From Nicotiana tabacum (Eukaryota; Streptophyta; Magnoliopsida; Solanales; Solanaceae): a stretch of 64,000 nucleotides of DNA. The stretch spans positions 130,005,518-130,069,517 of the forward strand of contig NC_134087.1 of assembly GCF_000715075.1 (NCBI RefSeq), written 5' to 3'. The notes under the pieces were generated by a model. It was not told where the DNA came from. It made no database searches and saw only the letters and a list, made by a program, of their open reading frames with translations. The position numbers and the translations under genes are program-made. Shown in pieces: positions 1 to 10,764 of this stretch. Within the stretch, counting starts at the first letter, position 1. The number at the start of each line of letters is the position of its first letter.

Positions 1-486
1 CGAAAACCCTGGAAAATGCTCAATGACAAGTGCGCGGTTAATTTGCAGCAAATAACGGATAGTTAATCTCACGTTGGGCATGATGCACCTATACAGTTAA
101 GTGAATTGCTATATGTCTGCTACGAGAGCATGCGTCATTCCGGTATTTTTCCTCTTATTTCCCCCTTTTTTTTTCTTTTGTTTTCCTTTTATTTTATTTA
201 CATTTATTTTTCTTTTATATTTTTTTTTTTGTAGCAAAAGAAAATGCGATCGGATCCGATGAGGATTGCCTACGTATCACGATACTCACGTGAATCAGAT
301 CATTACGTAGTTTGAAAACACAAATGAGCGTGAAAGAAGCAAACTCTTTATTATTGAAGCAGTCTATTACAAACTACATTTTGCAAAAGAAAAAGCAAAC
401 TTTGAAAATAAACCTAGACTCAAAAAATAGACTAAAAATCACCCTGATGAAAAAACAGGCAGAAGATGCTAAGATACAGATTTGAC
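1..486 (-). other. Spacer between ORF1 and the off-window gag-pol of the left Ogre-like element
   Basis: No ORF is supported here. On the plus strand it holds a strongly T-rich tract (about 140-235), which is A-rich in element sense. At 268-312 there is one copy of a two-stem hairpin motif that recurs five more times in the Ogre-like elements of this window. Confidence 0.5.
268..312 (-). other. Two-stem RNA-like motif, copy 1 (between ORF1 and gag)
   Basis: In sense orientation: outer stem CTACGT/ACGTAG, conserved TGATT, inner stem CACG/CGTG, then AT and trailing GGCAA. The inner stem sequence differs from every other copy but pairing is kept. Confidence 0.6.
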
Positions 487-2535
487 CTATGAATGCATTA
501 TGGTTTTAAAAATTGGTTTCCGCGGGGCGTCGTTCGGCCTCGCCGCGGTCCTAGGCGTGAGATCCCTCTCAAGTTGCTCTAGCTCGTGCATAGTCTGCTT
601 GACATAAACCATTACTGCCGAGAGGAAGGTAACACTAGACATGTTCTCACATCGTAGACATCGTCTGGTGATGGCGTGGGCAACGGCTTTGATCCTATCT
701 CTGGTTTGCTTCTTCTCTACAAGCAGGTGCTTTATCTGATCGCTGCATATCTTGAAGACTTGAACATCTTGCACGTGTTGATGCTTCAATCGCCGTACTT
801 CCAATTTCATATGGGCTATTGTGTCATACCAGTATCTGCTTTCCATTTGGAAATCCTTGGCCTGACTAGCTGCTTTGATTTCAAGTGCTGCCATCTCTCT
901 CTTTATTTTAGCAACAGTCTTCTCGTGGTCGCCTTCCAATTGATTCAGGTGTCTGCGATGCTTATCTGCTCTTGTATCCCACTGTGCCTTGAACTCTGCT
1001 ATGATGTTTTCAGATTTCTCCAAACCATCTCGCCATTCCCTGATTTCACCTTTTAGACCTTTTATCAGCTGCTCGTCCGATCGACGCCTTGGTTGTCTAT
1101 CTGCGTCCAACCTTATTTGTTTGATCTGAGCTCTGAGCATCTCATTTTCTTGAGTTAACCTGTTCCGCTCTCCCAGATCGGTAGCAATCTGCACGCTGTG
1201 CTCGTATTTCATGCCTTCTACTTGTTGTTTTAATCTGCTGATTTCGGCACAATAACCTCTTTCCTTTGCTAACCAATCCCAATGCCTTTTCGATGACTCG
1301 GTGAAATCCCAGATGTGGGGTCTCTTAGCTGGCCTTTCATGCTCGAGTTCCCTTCTATACCATGCAAGGTAACCTGGCGCCGTTTCTCCCTTGGCTCGAT
1401 CCCGCACGCAAGTATCTGATTTCAAATATTGACCCTCATTCCAGATTTGGCGAATCCTCGCTTCTGGGAATTGTCCGTTAGGACTTATCTCAACTGTTTG
1501 AGTGCTAAGATCTTCCTCATGAGGTACTGTCTGGCACCTTCCGAACTGTCTCAAAACTCGGCAGGGTGCGTAAGGTTGAATGCTCTTAAGCCCCATCAGT
1601 AAGAAATGAGTTTTAGCCGCCGACATATATAAGATCTCATCAACAGGTAACCATCCCAACGCCCATTGTATTTGGCTGGCAGTAAGAGCTTGCAAGAACG
1701 AGGTCCATGCCAGGACTCCTTTAGGCCAAGTGATCTCTCTGGTTCTCGTGTAAGATTCTTCTATGCGGGTTTTTTCCGGGGAACCATGGCTCAATACCTC
1801 GGAATGATGGCAGAGGTGCTCGGTCATCCATATCTGTAGGAGCAAGTTACAACCTTCGAAGAAATTTCCCCCAGCTTTACAAGTTGTGAGAGCTCGAAAG
1901 ATGTCAGATACCACCATTGGCGCGAGAGTGCTGCCACTTTGCGTGAGTAAAGTGCTGGCGACCCCAGATATCTTCAAATCAATGTTTCCATCTTTTCTCG
2001 GAAATACCAGAAGACCCAGAAACGTTATCATGAACGCCACCCGTCTGTGCTCGTCCCACTTCTGACGAACTCCTTTGCTGCACAGTTTGTTGATTGGATT
2101 ATTGAATCCCCCCTCGTGACCGTATCTATCATATATGAAGCATGGAGTACAGAATCCGGCTGCTAGATCCGGGTTGTGGACCGTTCTAGGTATTTTCAAT
2201 GAATCCAGGAACCGATGTACCGTGACGACTCTTGGGGCGACCAAGTATTTTTCCCTCAACGGGAGTTCAGTATTCCCGATGTATCCGGCCATTTCTTCCA
2301 AAGTTGGGGTGAGCTCAAAATCAGAGAAATGGAAAACATTGTGCGCCGGGTCCCAATAGGTAACCAAAGCTCTTATGATATCTCCCCGAGGCTAGACTTC
2401 CAACAGACCCACAAGACCTTTCAAATATTTCTTAACCTCATTTTGTCCTTCAACACCTAGATCATTCCACCATAGCCGTAACTTGACAGGGATTTTGGTC
2501 ATTATTGAAAAATGTTCATTTTGCATCGTGCTCAT
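487..2535 (-). CDS. Ogre-like element ORF1, DUF7745-type protein with C-terminal coiled coil; one in-frame stop
   Basis: This is the extra ORF carried between the leader and gag in Ogre-type elements; its biochemical role is unknown. The natural start is the ATG at 2535 (reads MSTMQNEHF...), in frame with the long ORF. A TAG at 2392-2394, codon 48, interrupts it, so an ORF caller starts only at 2367. Without that stop the product would be about 682 residues. The N-terminal two thirds (for example VTYWDPAHNVFHFSDFEL and a WPKGVLAW stretch) resembles the plant DUF7745 family, which is related to plant mobile-domain proteins. The last third is rich in Lys, Glu, Arg and Gln with heptad-like spacing and is probably a long coiled coil. 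A single nonsense codon in an otherwise open 2-kb frame suggests recent decay or, less likely, a readthrough site. Confidence 0.8.
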
Positions 2536-2715
2536 CCTACACATTTATTAAGGTGATTTTAACAAAATTGACTGACTCAAAAAATATATATTTTTTTTAG
2601 AGAGGATCAAGCTTTGCCCACGGCCTTTAAACACTTCGGAGACAAAGATTTTAAGGCTGTGCGGGTCTAAAAAAACGCTAAACAAGACCCAAAGGTGGCT
2701 GTTTATGCAAAGTCA

Positions 2716-2739
2716 GCCTTCCGGCGTCCCTTTCGGGAA
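2716..2739 (-). promoter_or_regulatory. Double GNRA-tetraloop hairpin in leader (candidate packaging signal)
   Basis: In element sense this reads TTCCCGAAAGGGA followed by CGCCGGAAGGC. The first part folds as UCCC-GAAA-GGGA and the second as GCC-GGAA-GGC, so two adjacent stems are each capped by a GNRA tetraloop. The same pair is present at 58164-58187 and 58381-58404. Adjacent tetraloop hairpins in a retroelement leader resemble known packaging signals; the function here is inference. Confidence 0.5.
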
Positions 2740-2872
2740 CATTTGGCTATTTATGATAAAACAATGTCACCTGACTTATTTACGACTCTATTAAAAATTT
2801 GACACATCTTTTATTTGTTTATTTACTGATTTTTGGCTATTTAGAAAAATGGGGTTGAACCCGACGAGGGTT

Positions 2873-2915
2873 GCCTACGTATCTCACATCCGGTGAGAAT
2901 CAAACCGGCGTAGTT
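2873..2915 (-). other. Two-stem RNA-like motif, copy 2 (leader of left element)
   Basis: In sense orientation: outer stem CTACG/CGTAG, conserved TGATT after the left outer strand, inner stem CTCAC/GTGAG, then AT before the right outer strand and a trailing GGCAACCC. It occupies the same leader position as the copy at 58611-58653. Confidence 0.6.
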
Positions 2916-3891
2916 CGGGCATATCATGAATAGAGAAAACCTAGAAATCAAGAATAAGTATTATTATTTTGAAAAAAGATAAAGGCTAAAGAAAAAATAT
3001 TATATTTTTTTTTTTTTTGCAATATTGGACCATTAGTCTGAATTTATAAAAGGGGTACTACAAAAGAAACAACACACCTTTTGAATTATGAATTTTCCAT
3101 TTTTTTTTACTTTTAAAATAAATACTTTTTATTTTTTTTTTGATTTTGAAAGTGATAAAAGAAATTTTATTTTTTTTTTATTTTTTTATTTTTTTTTAAT
3201 AACTCTCAATAAAAGACAGTTTTTTTTTTTTAGAGAAAAAAAAAATCCGGCGAGGTTTTGACACTACTTGGACATTGGTTTTATTTTCCAAAAAATAAGT
3301 AATTATCTCCCCTACGCTGTTATTTTCCCCTTTTTAGGAACCGGTCGACATGCGGAACCGAAGCAAATAAATGCACAACACAAATAGGATGCACCAGGGT
3401 GGTCTTTTTTGTTTCAGGCTGCCTGTCCTAGACGGACCCAACCCCTGTGTTGAGTCCCCTAAGTCAAATGCAACATGATGCAGATAAGCGTTCCTACTAG
3501 GGATCCGGCATGAAGTCAAGTTATTCTAGGTTCGTAACCTGGGTATTTGTTCTAGACTGTGCACCCGAGCGGACAACTCGAGTCGAGGAGGGGGCTACGT
3601 ACCGGGGACCCGCGAGATCGTCCGGCTTTGTAACTTGTCCGTCCTCTTTCTTATTTTAGGTATTGACATTAACAGAATAGGGAGTCCCGACCAGCGAGCT
3701 TCTCCCCGGAAGTAAGAAGAGAAAGGTTTCGGCACAGTTTATATACAGTTCAGATAACATCAAAGCGGTAAAAGACAACATTTAGCACGTTACGCAAAAA
3801 ACATGTAATAAAAATCAGATAATAAAGCCAAATATAACAATTATTCTAAGCTCGAATTCTTGAACCCTGAACCAGTGGTTCTGGGTAAATG

Positions 3892-3909
3892 TCCCCAGCA
3901 GAGTCGCCA
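3892..3909 (-). promoter_or_regulatory. Primer-binding site, tRNA-Arg type
   Basis: On the minus strand the site reads TGGCGACTCTGCTGGGGA, four bases (GCTC) downstream of the 5' LTR end. It is complementary to a tRNA 3' end of the Arg type, the primer reported for Ogre elements. It primes minus-strand cDNA synthesis and fixes the element's orientation. Confidence 0.85.
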
Positions 3910-6641
3910 GAGCTGTCACACCTCCTTTTTGCGCGCCCGCCCCGAAGGGTTAAAATGCGCGGGTGGAGTTTTTCCAATTTAAGTGACAATATTCGAAATG
4001 GGATTATTTATTTAATTCAGAGTCGCCATTTGGGAAAGGTTTGGCTTTTTGGTGTCCCAAGTCACCGGTTTTATCTTGAATCCCAAATCGAGGAAATTTT
4101 CGACTTTTCCAAATGAAGTCTGCGAACCAGAAATTCTAAGTAAGGAATTCTGTTGACCCGAGGGAAGGTGTTAGGCACCCTCGAATCCCGTGGTTCTAGC
4201 ACGGTCGCTTAAATTGTTATAATGGCTAAATATCTGATTTAAATACAGGTTGTGACTTATGTGCCTTTATTAAGTTTAAACCGCTTTTATTATTATCATT
4301 TATTTTTATGGAATTACAACATCGTGAAAATGCATCTCGAACCACGTCACAATCAATGCACCCGTAGTTGTTAACACATTTTGACTCCGTTGGGACTTGG
4401 ACTTGGGTCACATCAATGTGCACCCGATTTTTAAGAATATAATTTACTAAAGGTCGCGCCTAAAGAATCTAAACGCGTTATTATCTTCGTAGAAGGCCAT
4501 GAAATTTATTAAATGGCCTATCTTGAATTCTAAATAATTACCATGGTTATTTATTGAGGGCCCCGCAATTTTGCATCTTTGTTTGGCGAGGCTCATCTCT
4601 ATTTTAGAAAAGGATATCCTAAAATGGCTAAATTTCTAATGCATTTGTCTCTGAAACTAGAAGAAAAGGTACATGCTAATTCAATTATAGGCTTTGGCCT
4701 AATCCGGATTTTTGTTAGTTTCTGATTAACTACTTATAAAGTAAAAACGTCATGCCTTGCAGGGATGTTTCAGTCGAACAAAAGACTACATATGAGATTG
4801 ATGAAATGCAATACCTAATCCGAACATTTTTGAGTTGAACTTAACTGAACTTATTCGGCCTAGATTAAAGGATAACTGGCAAGTAAAATACTTTAGTTTG
4901 GCAAGGAATCATGTACGAGCTAAACGAAATACAACACTTAATCGGAACACTTCTCGAGTCGAACTTAACTAAACTTGTGTGGACTAGTCTTAACTAAACA
5001 AAAACCAAATGAAACAAGAACAGTATTGTATAAGGCCGAAATATACATGCCCCTACTGACAAACAACTACAGAGTTAAAGTACAACAGGGTAAACTCAGT
5101 CAAATATCAATACATACTTTCGAACTGTTGAATCATAAACTAAATCAATTTTCACAGGCCTGTTAATGTACTATGAATATTACAACAAATACTTGAACTT
5201 CTTCAACCCTTTTTTCATTTCATGCTTTCCAACTGTTTTAATTACATCAATATGGGACTTGAAATGTGTACCTGGAAATGCTGAAAATGCAAAGGAGAAG
5301 AAGAAGAAGAAGATGTGGAAATCAGCAGCAGAAAGAAGCAGGACTAGCAAATAGCAGCAGGGCAGAAATGCAGCAACAATAGTGAGCAAGATAGCAGCAG
5401 TAATCAGAACAGCACCACAGAAAGAACTCAATTGAAATTTAGAAGAAGAAACACTGCCTAACGTATTGACAATAGCTGAACTTCAGACAAACAAGACCAA
5501 GTTTCTGATTTCTTAATCTGTTTTTATCTTCTTCTTGCTCTCTCTCTATTCCTCACAGTGTGTTCCCTCTTTCTTCCTGTATTTTCTGATTTCCCCTCCC
5601 CTCTAATTCTGTATTTGTTCCTATGCCTCACTCCCTTTTTTAGCTCTCAAGGTCCAGTGTGTATCTCCTCTCCTTCAGATGGTATCTCCCTTTCAAAACT
5701 CCTCACAATATCTGTATTTTTCTTTCTCTTCCTCTAATTCTGTCTATGTCTATCTCCTAATTCTGTCCCTCTCTATATCTCTGTGTGTGTCCTAATATCA
5801 GATGGTCTTCTCCCTTTTATAAGCCTCCCTCCTACTCCTTTTAACAGCCTCTTTTTAATATCACAGTACCCCTCCCATGTGCCCTTTTCATTTTTCAGAT
5901 TCCAATTAGTTATTTAAGTATTAACCCCCATCAACATTCCCTGGCAGGCTTTCCTTTCCTATTTTATTAACTAAAAGCAAGCATGGGCAGTAGAATATAT
6001 CTGACAGCATATGCTGTCAAACCATTTTAAAATTGAAAGCCCTTTATGCAGGAAAAAACAGGCTGTGCACAATGCACATGCTGTGCACAAGTGCACATGC
6101 TATCAACTCAGATTTCAATTACAGATCAAGCCTTAGGTTTCTGAAATCATATTAACAACTATAAGTAACTGAACTTGGTTCTTAATTGATTCAGGCAAAT
6201 GTTCAACAGAAGCGAATCGATTTATTTTGTTCAGGCAGTTGAAACTAATTGACGACTCATGTCGACTCGACTATATTAGCATTAACATACACAATCGTAG
6301 CCAAAAATCAGACATTCAAAGTATAGGGCACATGACTTGAATTGTACTGGCTAAACAAAGTGGTGCTCGAGGAGTCAATTGATCAGTTCAAATTTTGAGA
6401 ATCAGCTAATTGCACACTACTTATATCAGGGCAAATAGAAAGACTCATTCAAACAAGCAGAGGTTTAGGCAAAGTGGACGGGGCACAGTTGACAAAATTC
6501 AAAGACACAAAATCAAAGTATGAACCGATTTTTACCACAATCAGAGGGGCCAAAACGAATAAAGAAAAGAAAAGACTCACCTTAAACCTTGAAAAATCAA
6601 AACTTGACTCGGACTTGGACAGACCTTTCTTAAGGCTGAAC

Positions 6642-6691
6642 GGACTTTAATCGAAGTGTTTCTCAAATGAGAAACACTTTGATTAAAGTCC
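6642..6691. repeat. 24-bp inverted repeat with 2-nt loop inside the LTR
   Basis: The left arm starts GGACTTTAATC and ends GTTTCTCA. Two A's follow, then the right arm TGAGAAAC...GATTAAAGTCC. The arms match over 24 bp with a single mismatch (G versus A), so a transcript from either strand would form a stable hairpin. Confidence 0.85.
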
Positions 6692-7114
6692 ATTAGACCT
6701 TAACCGCTTCGGTTTGAACGGATATGGACCAGTGACGAAGAACCACCAAGTTCCAAAACTCAGATCTGGGATTCATGCTTCCTTGATCAGATTCGGACCA
6801 AACCAAGTATGGTTTGGTCACGAGGGGGGTCTGGGGGGTGTCTGGTATGAAGCTGGGGTTGTTTGGTGTAGATCGAGTTTTGACTCGAATCTTCAAATGA
6901 AGATTCGAGGACCTGGGGGTGATTCGAACCAAACGGTTAACAGGTCTATGTTCAGGGTGGTGAGGGGGTTCTATGGTGTTCATGGCGAGGTCACCGGCGT
7001 TCATGCCGCCGGTTTTCATGGTGGGGGATACAAGGGCGGCTCTAGGGTTTGATGGGGGATGAGGTTGAAGACGGAGGTCGGGGTATTGGATAGGGGGGTA
7101 GGGTATGTTAAGGG

Positions 7115-7122
7115 CTTATATA
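7115..7122 (-). promoter_or_regulatory. TATA box of the left LTR promoter
   Basis: On the minus strand the sequence is TATATAAG, in the U3 half of the LTR. The solo Ogre-like LTR at 19336-23106 has the same TATATAAG at 21073-21080 in its own sense direction, which supports a promoter role. Confidence 0.5.
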
Positions 7123-7866
7123 TGGAATGAGTAGGCGGATCTCGACCGTTAGATCAATTTAGATCTACGGTCTGGATCTGATGGCTTAAGTGGAACGGTG
7201 TCGTTTCGAGGGTAAGGGGTTTGGGTTGGTCCGGGTGGAAACGGGTCGGGTTCCTCAGTGGGTTGTGGGGAAATGATCTTGGCCGTTGATCAATCTGAGA
7301 TCAACGGCCCAGACCACACTGGATTAAAACGGTGTCGTTTAGACACCCTGGGCATCCGCTGGTGTTGGACCGGGCAGGCCTGGGTTTGGGCTGAGTTTGT
7401 TTGGGCCAATTTTGTTAAAATTGGCCCAAGTCCGGAAGGGAAGGGGTCTTTTCTTTTTTTTTATTATATTTTTTATTTATTTATTTCCTTTTCTTATTTA
7501 TTTTAAAAACAAAACTAAGCCAAAAAATCAAATTAAAATTAAATACACACTCAATACAATTATTTGCACACACACTAAAATATTTCAAAACAGGTAAAGT
7601 CAAACCAAATAAAATCACGGACGAAAATGCCTATTCATGATTTTCTATTTAACGACCGGATTACGGTTTGAATTATGCAGGACACATATATTTTTTTTGA
7701 ATTTTATTTTAATAAAGTAAATAAATAAAAATGGGCCAAAGTCACAAATAAATCAACAAGGTGCCGCACAGAAATCCGAAATTGTACAGCAGGGCCAATT
7801 ATATTTGTTTTTATTTCTTTTTGGAGCGATTGTCGTGTGAAACAAAAATCACGTGCTCACAATAAC

Positions 7867-8874
7867 TATAAGTGGGAAAACGTTGTATCAAAGAACCATC
7901 ATTCTTAAAACATGAATACATATAGGCTATCATAGCGTCTGATATATTGTACATAATGAACCTATGTCTACAAAGCCTCTAAGAGTATTTGACATCAAAT
8001 GGGACAGGGTACCGGCCTACCCATAAGTCTGTAGCAAAACTCTGACATGATGACTTATAGACTCGGCTGCACTCCGAATGAGGTGGAGTCTTACAGATCC
8101 TTCACTGAATGCTAACCTTGTCTACTATGAGGGCTCGTCAAACTAATTATCTATACATGCAGGCATGAATGCAACGTCGCCAACAAAAGGATGTCAGTAC
8201 GAATAATGTACCGAGTATGTAAGGCATGTAAATAAGTATTTAAAGGATATGGAAGAAACATGGAGTAAAGGACCCAACATGTAAGTCTGGATAGTTCTGT
8301 AAATCATGAAATATTTATAATGTTATGCATATGCGTATGAATGTCATATAATGCATAGGTATATACGTACATAACATCATCAAGCCTCTGAGGCCATCCC
8401 ATCATATCATCTCAGCCACTGTGGGTAAAATCATCAACGTATACCAGCTGATCAAGTTGTGGTACGTATATAACGCCGTAAATTTTTCCCATACCCCATA
8501 TACATATAATATATGTGTATATAACGTCATCTGGTCATGAGTAAATGTGCATGTATAAATGAATGCAATGTATAATGAAGTAAGTCAATACGATCTCTTG
8601 GAATGTCATGAGACCCATGAATAGACGATATAACATTAAGACATGTGAGGAATCAGGAACGTGGGCACCTCTAGTAATTCTATGAATAGAGTCATTTATG
8701 AAAGTTGCGCGTTTACTCATTTCGTTTGTATCATATGGATCATGCCAAAAAGAAAGAAAGGATAGCCTTAACATACCATACTTGAGGAATTTATCAAACA
8801 CTTTTACTTGCACTAACACACACACACACACACATACACAATCAAAACAAGCCATTTATTAGCATTTGAACCTC

Positions 8875-8876
<2 letters not shown>
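7867..8876. repeat. Ty3-gypsy LTR fragment (Solanaceae Tekay/Del-type)
   Basis: No coding capacity is seen. The text, including the stretches around 8180-8230 and 8630-8760, matches what I recall as the LTR of an abundant Solanaceae chromovirus family. Only part of an LTR is present and neither terminus can be placed firmly, so this is an undated remnant. Confidence 0.5.

Positions 8877-8961
<85 letters not shown>
8877..8961. repeat. Compound microsatellite (GT)n(GA)n
   Basis: About 40 bp of GT dinucleotides change at 8921 to about 40 bp of GA dinucleotides. A short CA run lies just upstream (8817-8833). It is directly readable and likely polymorphic. Confidence 0.97.
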
Positions 8962-8963
<2 letters not shown>

Positions 8964-8984
8964 AATAAAAAGTATCTTTGCAAG

Positions 8985-9150
8985 ATCAGCACCGATTTTT
9001 TCGGTTATTTTTTATTAAAATCAAACCCAAACTAAATTTGATCGGTTTTTAAAATTCAAAACCAAAACCAAACCAGCCCTAAAAAGTATCGATTTTTTTG
9101 GTCGGTTTGGTTCGATTTTCGGTTTGGTTTGATTTTTCAGATTTTTATGA
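8985..9150. repeat. Remnant of a CGGTTTGGTT-type repeat element
   Basis: Repeated CGGTTTGGTT and AAACCAAACC blocks face each other, giving a loose inverted-repeat structure typical of a common class of short plant repeats. The family is not assigned; no target duplication was found. Confidence 0.35.
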
Positions 9151-9850
9151 ACACCCCTAAATTTGTGAAGCCATTGTTAGGTAAAGCAGAATCACGAAGA
9201 GAAAAGGAGAGTTGCAAAGAAGATTTAGTCAAAAACGAAAGAGAGTAGGAGAAGTTTTGGAAGAGAGTAGGAAAAAACGTCATCATGAACCGTCATCATG
9301 GAACCGTCACGTCGAACTGACGCAGCTGCAGAAATCCTAAAAAGTCGATGCAAACTGTAGAGCCAACCAATCTTAATACATGTGCCTCGAGTATTAAATG
9401 GAAGAGACATATGTTTCTTCGTTTTTGAAGAAAATCATAATGATATCGGGAAGAGGCGGCAAGATATCCTGCCATAAATAAACTCACCACTTCCCAAATA
9501 TTCAGTTGAGAATATACAGAAAGTGGGATGACTATTCGTATTGGTAAAGACATAGACTTGCCATGTGGACTACTGATATGTTGACAGATGACCTTAGAGT
9601 TAAAATGATAAAGAGGAGTGAAGATTAGAGAAAGCATGGGTAAAACACCAACTGGATCGTTTACAAAGATACCGTAACTGACATCTGGAAAAGAGGAGAT
9701 ATATGCGGGATGGATAATTAAGACCACGAGAAAGGAATGTTCATTAATAGCCACGAATATGGAAAGAAATTGACATAATTCTTGATTATGCGTGATTGGC
9801 TGTTATTGCCATAGCTGTTACAAATTACCATGTAACGAGCAATCAATGCA
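9151..9850. other. Unassigned stretch with one unrecognised minus-strand ORF
   Basis: A minus-strand ORF of 152 codons (9754 to 9296) is open and moderately hydrophobic, but I recognise no domain, signal or partner exon in it. It may be chance or part of a decayed repeat. Nothing else in the stretch is identifiable. Confidence 0.2.
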
Positions 9851-10098
9851 CTCCTTCCGTTTCAATTTATGTGAACTTATTTCCTTTTTGGTCTGTTCCA
9901 AAAAGAATGACCCCTTTCTAAATTTGGAAATAATTTAGCTTAAACTTACAATTATACCCTTAATGAGAAGCTTTTATAACTACACAAGTCATCTGACCCC
10001 TTTTTAACTTGTTTAGGACCACAAATCCCAAAAGTCTTCATATTCTCTTAAATTTCGTGCACAGTCAAACAGGTTCACATAAATTGAAACGGAGGGAG
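9851..10098. mobile_element. Stowaway-type MITE (Tc1/mariner)
   Basis: A 248-bp AT-rich element. The left end is CTCCTTCCGTTTCAATTTAT and the right end is the inverted form of CTCCCTCCGTTTCAATTTAT. The terminal inverted repeats run about 26 bp with one mismatch. The CTCCCTCCGTTTCA terminus is the hallmark of Stowaway MITEs, which duplicate TA. TA flanks the right end (10099-10100); the left flank is CA, probably a decayed TA. Confidence 0.9.
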
Positions 10099-10670
10099 TA
10101 ATAAATATTAGTAACATGCAAGAATTAAGTAGGGCAAGACAGTTACATATTGCACCCTTATATAAACTCCCTTACCATATCTTGTACTAACATCAAGAAA
10201 TTTTCGAAATTATACTATCAATCACTTATATTTTATCTACTACTTAAAGATATTATTCTCTCCTTTTTGAAGGAAGTTGTGATTACCAATAAGATTTTTT
10301 TTTCCTTTATTCTCTCAATATTTTATTTTTATTATTTGCAATTCATCTATATTAAAAAAAGTGAAGTAAATTTGAATATTAAAAACCTGAATTATTCTTT
10401 TATTTGCTTTAACCACAAAAATTCTTTTCACGGCGGAAGTTTCAATTCCCACTACGTTCTTTAAGTTAAAGTCCTGCAGTTTAATTATGACAAATAGGCC
10501 AATAAGATGGCTGCCGCATATGATTGAGAACAGTAAAGGTTGCAATAAATTGTATTCTCGGTAAAAGAATCGCAAGCATGCCTTTCCAATATACTCTCTT
10601 GTAAGTAAATTCATCATAAATATATTTCACTCTTTCTCCAATTGCCGATGCTACTTTAAAGGCAGCAACT

Positions 10671-10680
10671 GCTCTATATA
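10671..10680 (+). promoter_or_regulatory. TATA box upstream of DUF674 copy 1
   Basis: CTATATATAG lies about 85 bp upstream of the ATG at 10765. The surrounding 300 bp (about 10440-10760) is similar to the region upstream of copy 2 (about 34240-34580), so this was duplicated with the gene. Confidence 0.45.
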
Positions 10681-10764
10681 TAGAAAACATATCGTCCCTA
10701 GTTATGTACAGCTCCAGATTATCCTCATCCACTATAATATTGCAGCAGCAACTGATTCACAAAT

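Larger units (their letters stand above)
2536..3891 (-). other. Untranslated leader of the left Ogre-like element
   Basis: This lies between PBS and ORF1. It contains very T-rich tracts on the plus strand (about 3000-3240), one copy of the two-stem motif (2873-2915) and a double GNRA-hairpin segment (2716-2739). The stretch about 3420-3890 closely matches 59765-60240 in the inner element at the right. The shared text includes the run ending in the PBS, which points to conserved cis signals and not drift. Confidence 0.6.
1..7861 (-). mobile_element. Ogre/Tat-like Ty3-gypsy retrotransposon, 5' part (runs off left edge)
   Basis: The element reads right to left. On the minus strand it shows a 5' LTR (7861 to 3914), a short spacer, a primer-binding site matching a tRNA-Arg 3' end, a leader of about 1.35 kb and a large ORF1 (2535 to 487). 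An additional ORF between the 5' LTR and gag-pol, together with very long LTRs and an Arg PBS, is the known signature of Ogre-type elements in the Tat lineage. Gag, protease, RT, RNase H and integrase are not in the window and would lie to the left of position 1. Its leader and LTR ends match those of the element at 46798-63151, so both belong to one family group. The 3' end and left-hand target duplication cannot be seen; the bases after the LTR on the right are ATAAC. Confidence 0.8.
3914..7861 (-). repeat. 5' LTR of the left Ogre-like element (3,948 bp)
   Basis: The minus strand begins TGTGAGCACGTGATTTTTG at 7861 and ends GGAGGTGTGACA at 3914, with TG...CA termini. The PBS follows directly, so this is the 5' LTR. 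Inside are a TATATAAG box on the minus strand (7115-7122), a long near-perfect hairpin (6642-6691), the 18-bp palindrome TGACAGCATATGCTGTCA (6002-6019) and a pyrimidine-rich block (about 5500-5850). Open frames within it are short and compositionally biased and I do not regard them as genes. Confidence 0.85.

Noticed and set aside
676..1056. 126-codon plus-strand ORF
   Set aside because: It is a shadow of ORF1 on the opposite strand.
3591..3612. Possible seventh two-stem motif (GGCTACGTACCGGGG)
   Set aside because: It has CTACGTA but lacks TGATT, the inner hairpin and the right outer strand. It belongs to a different conserved leader block.
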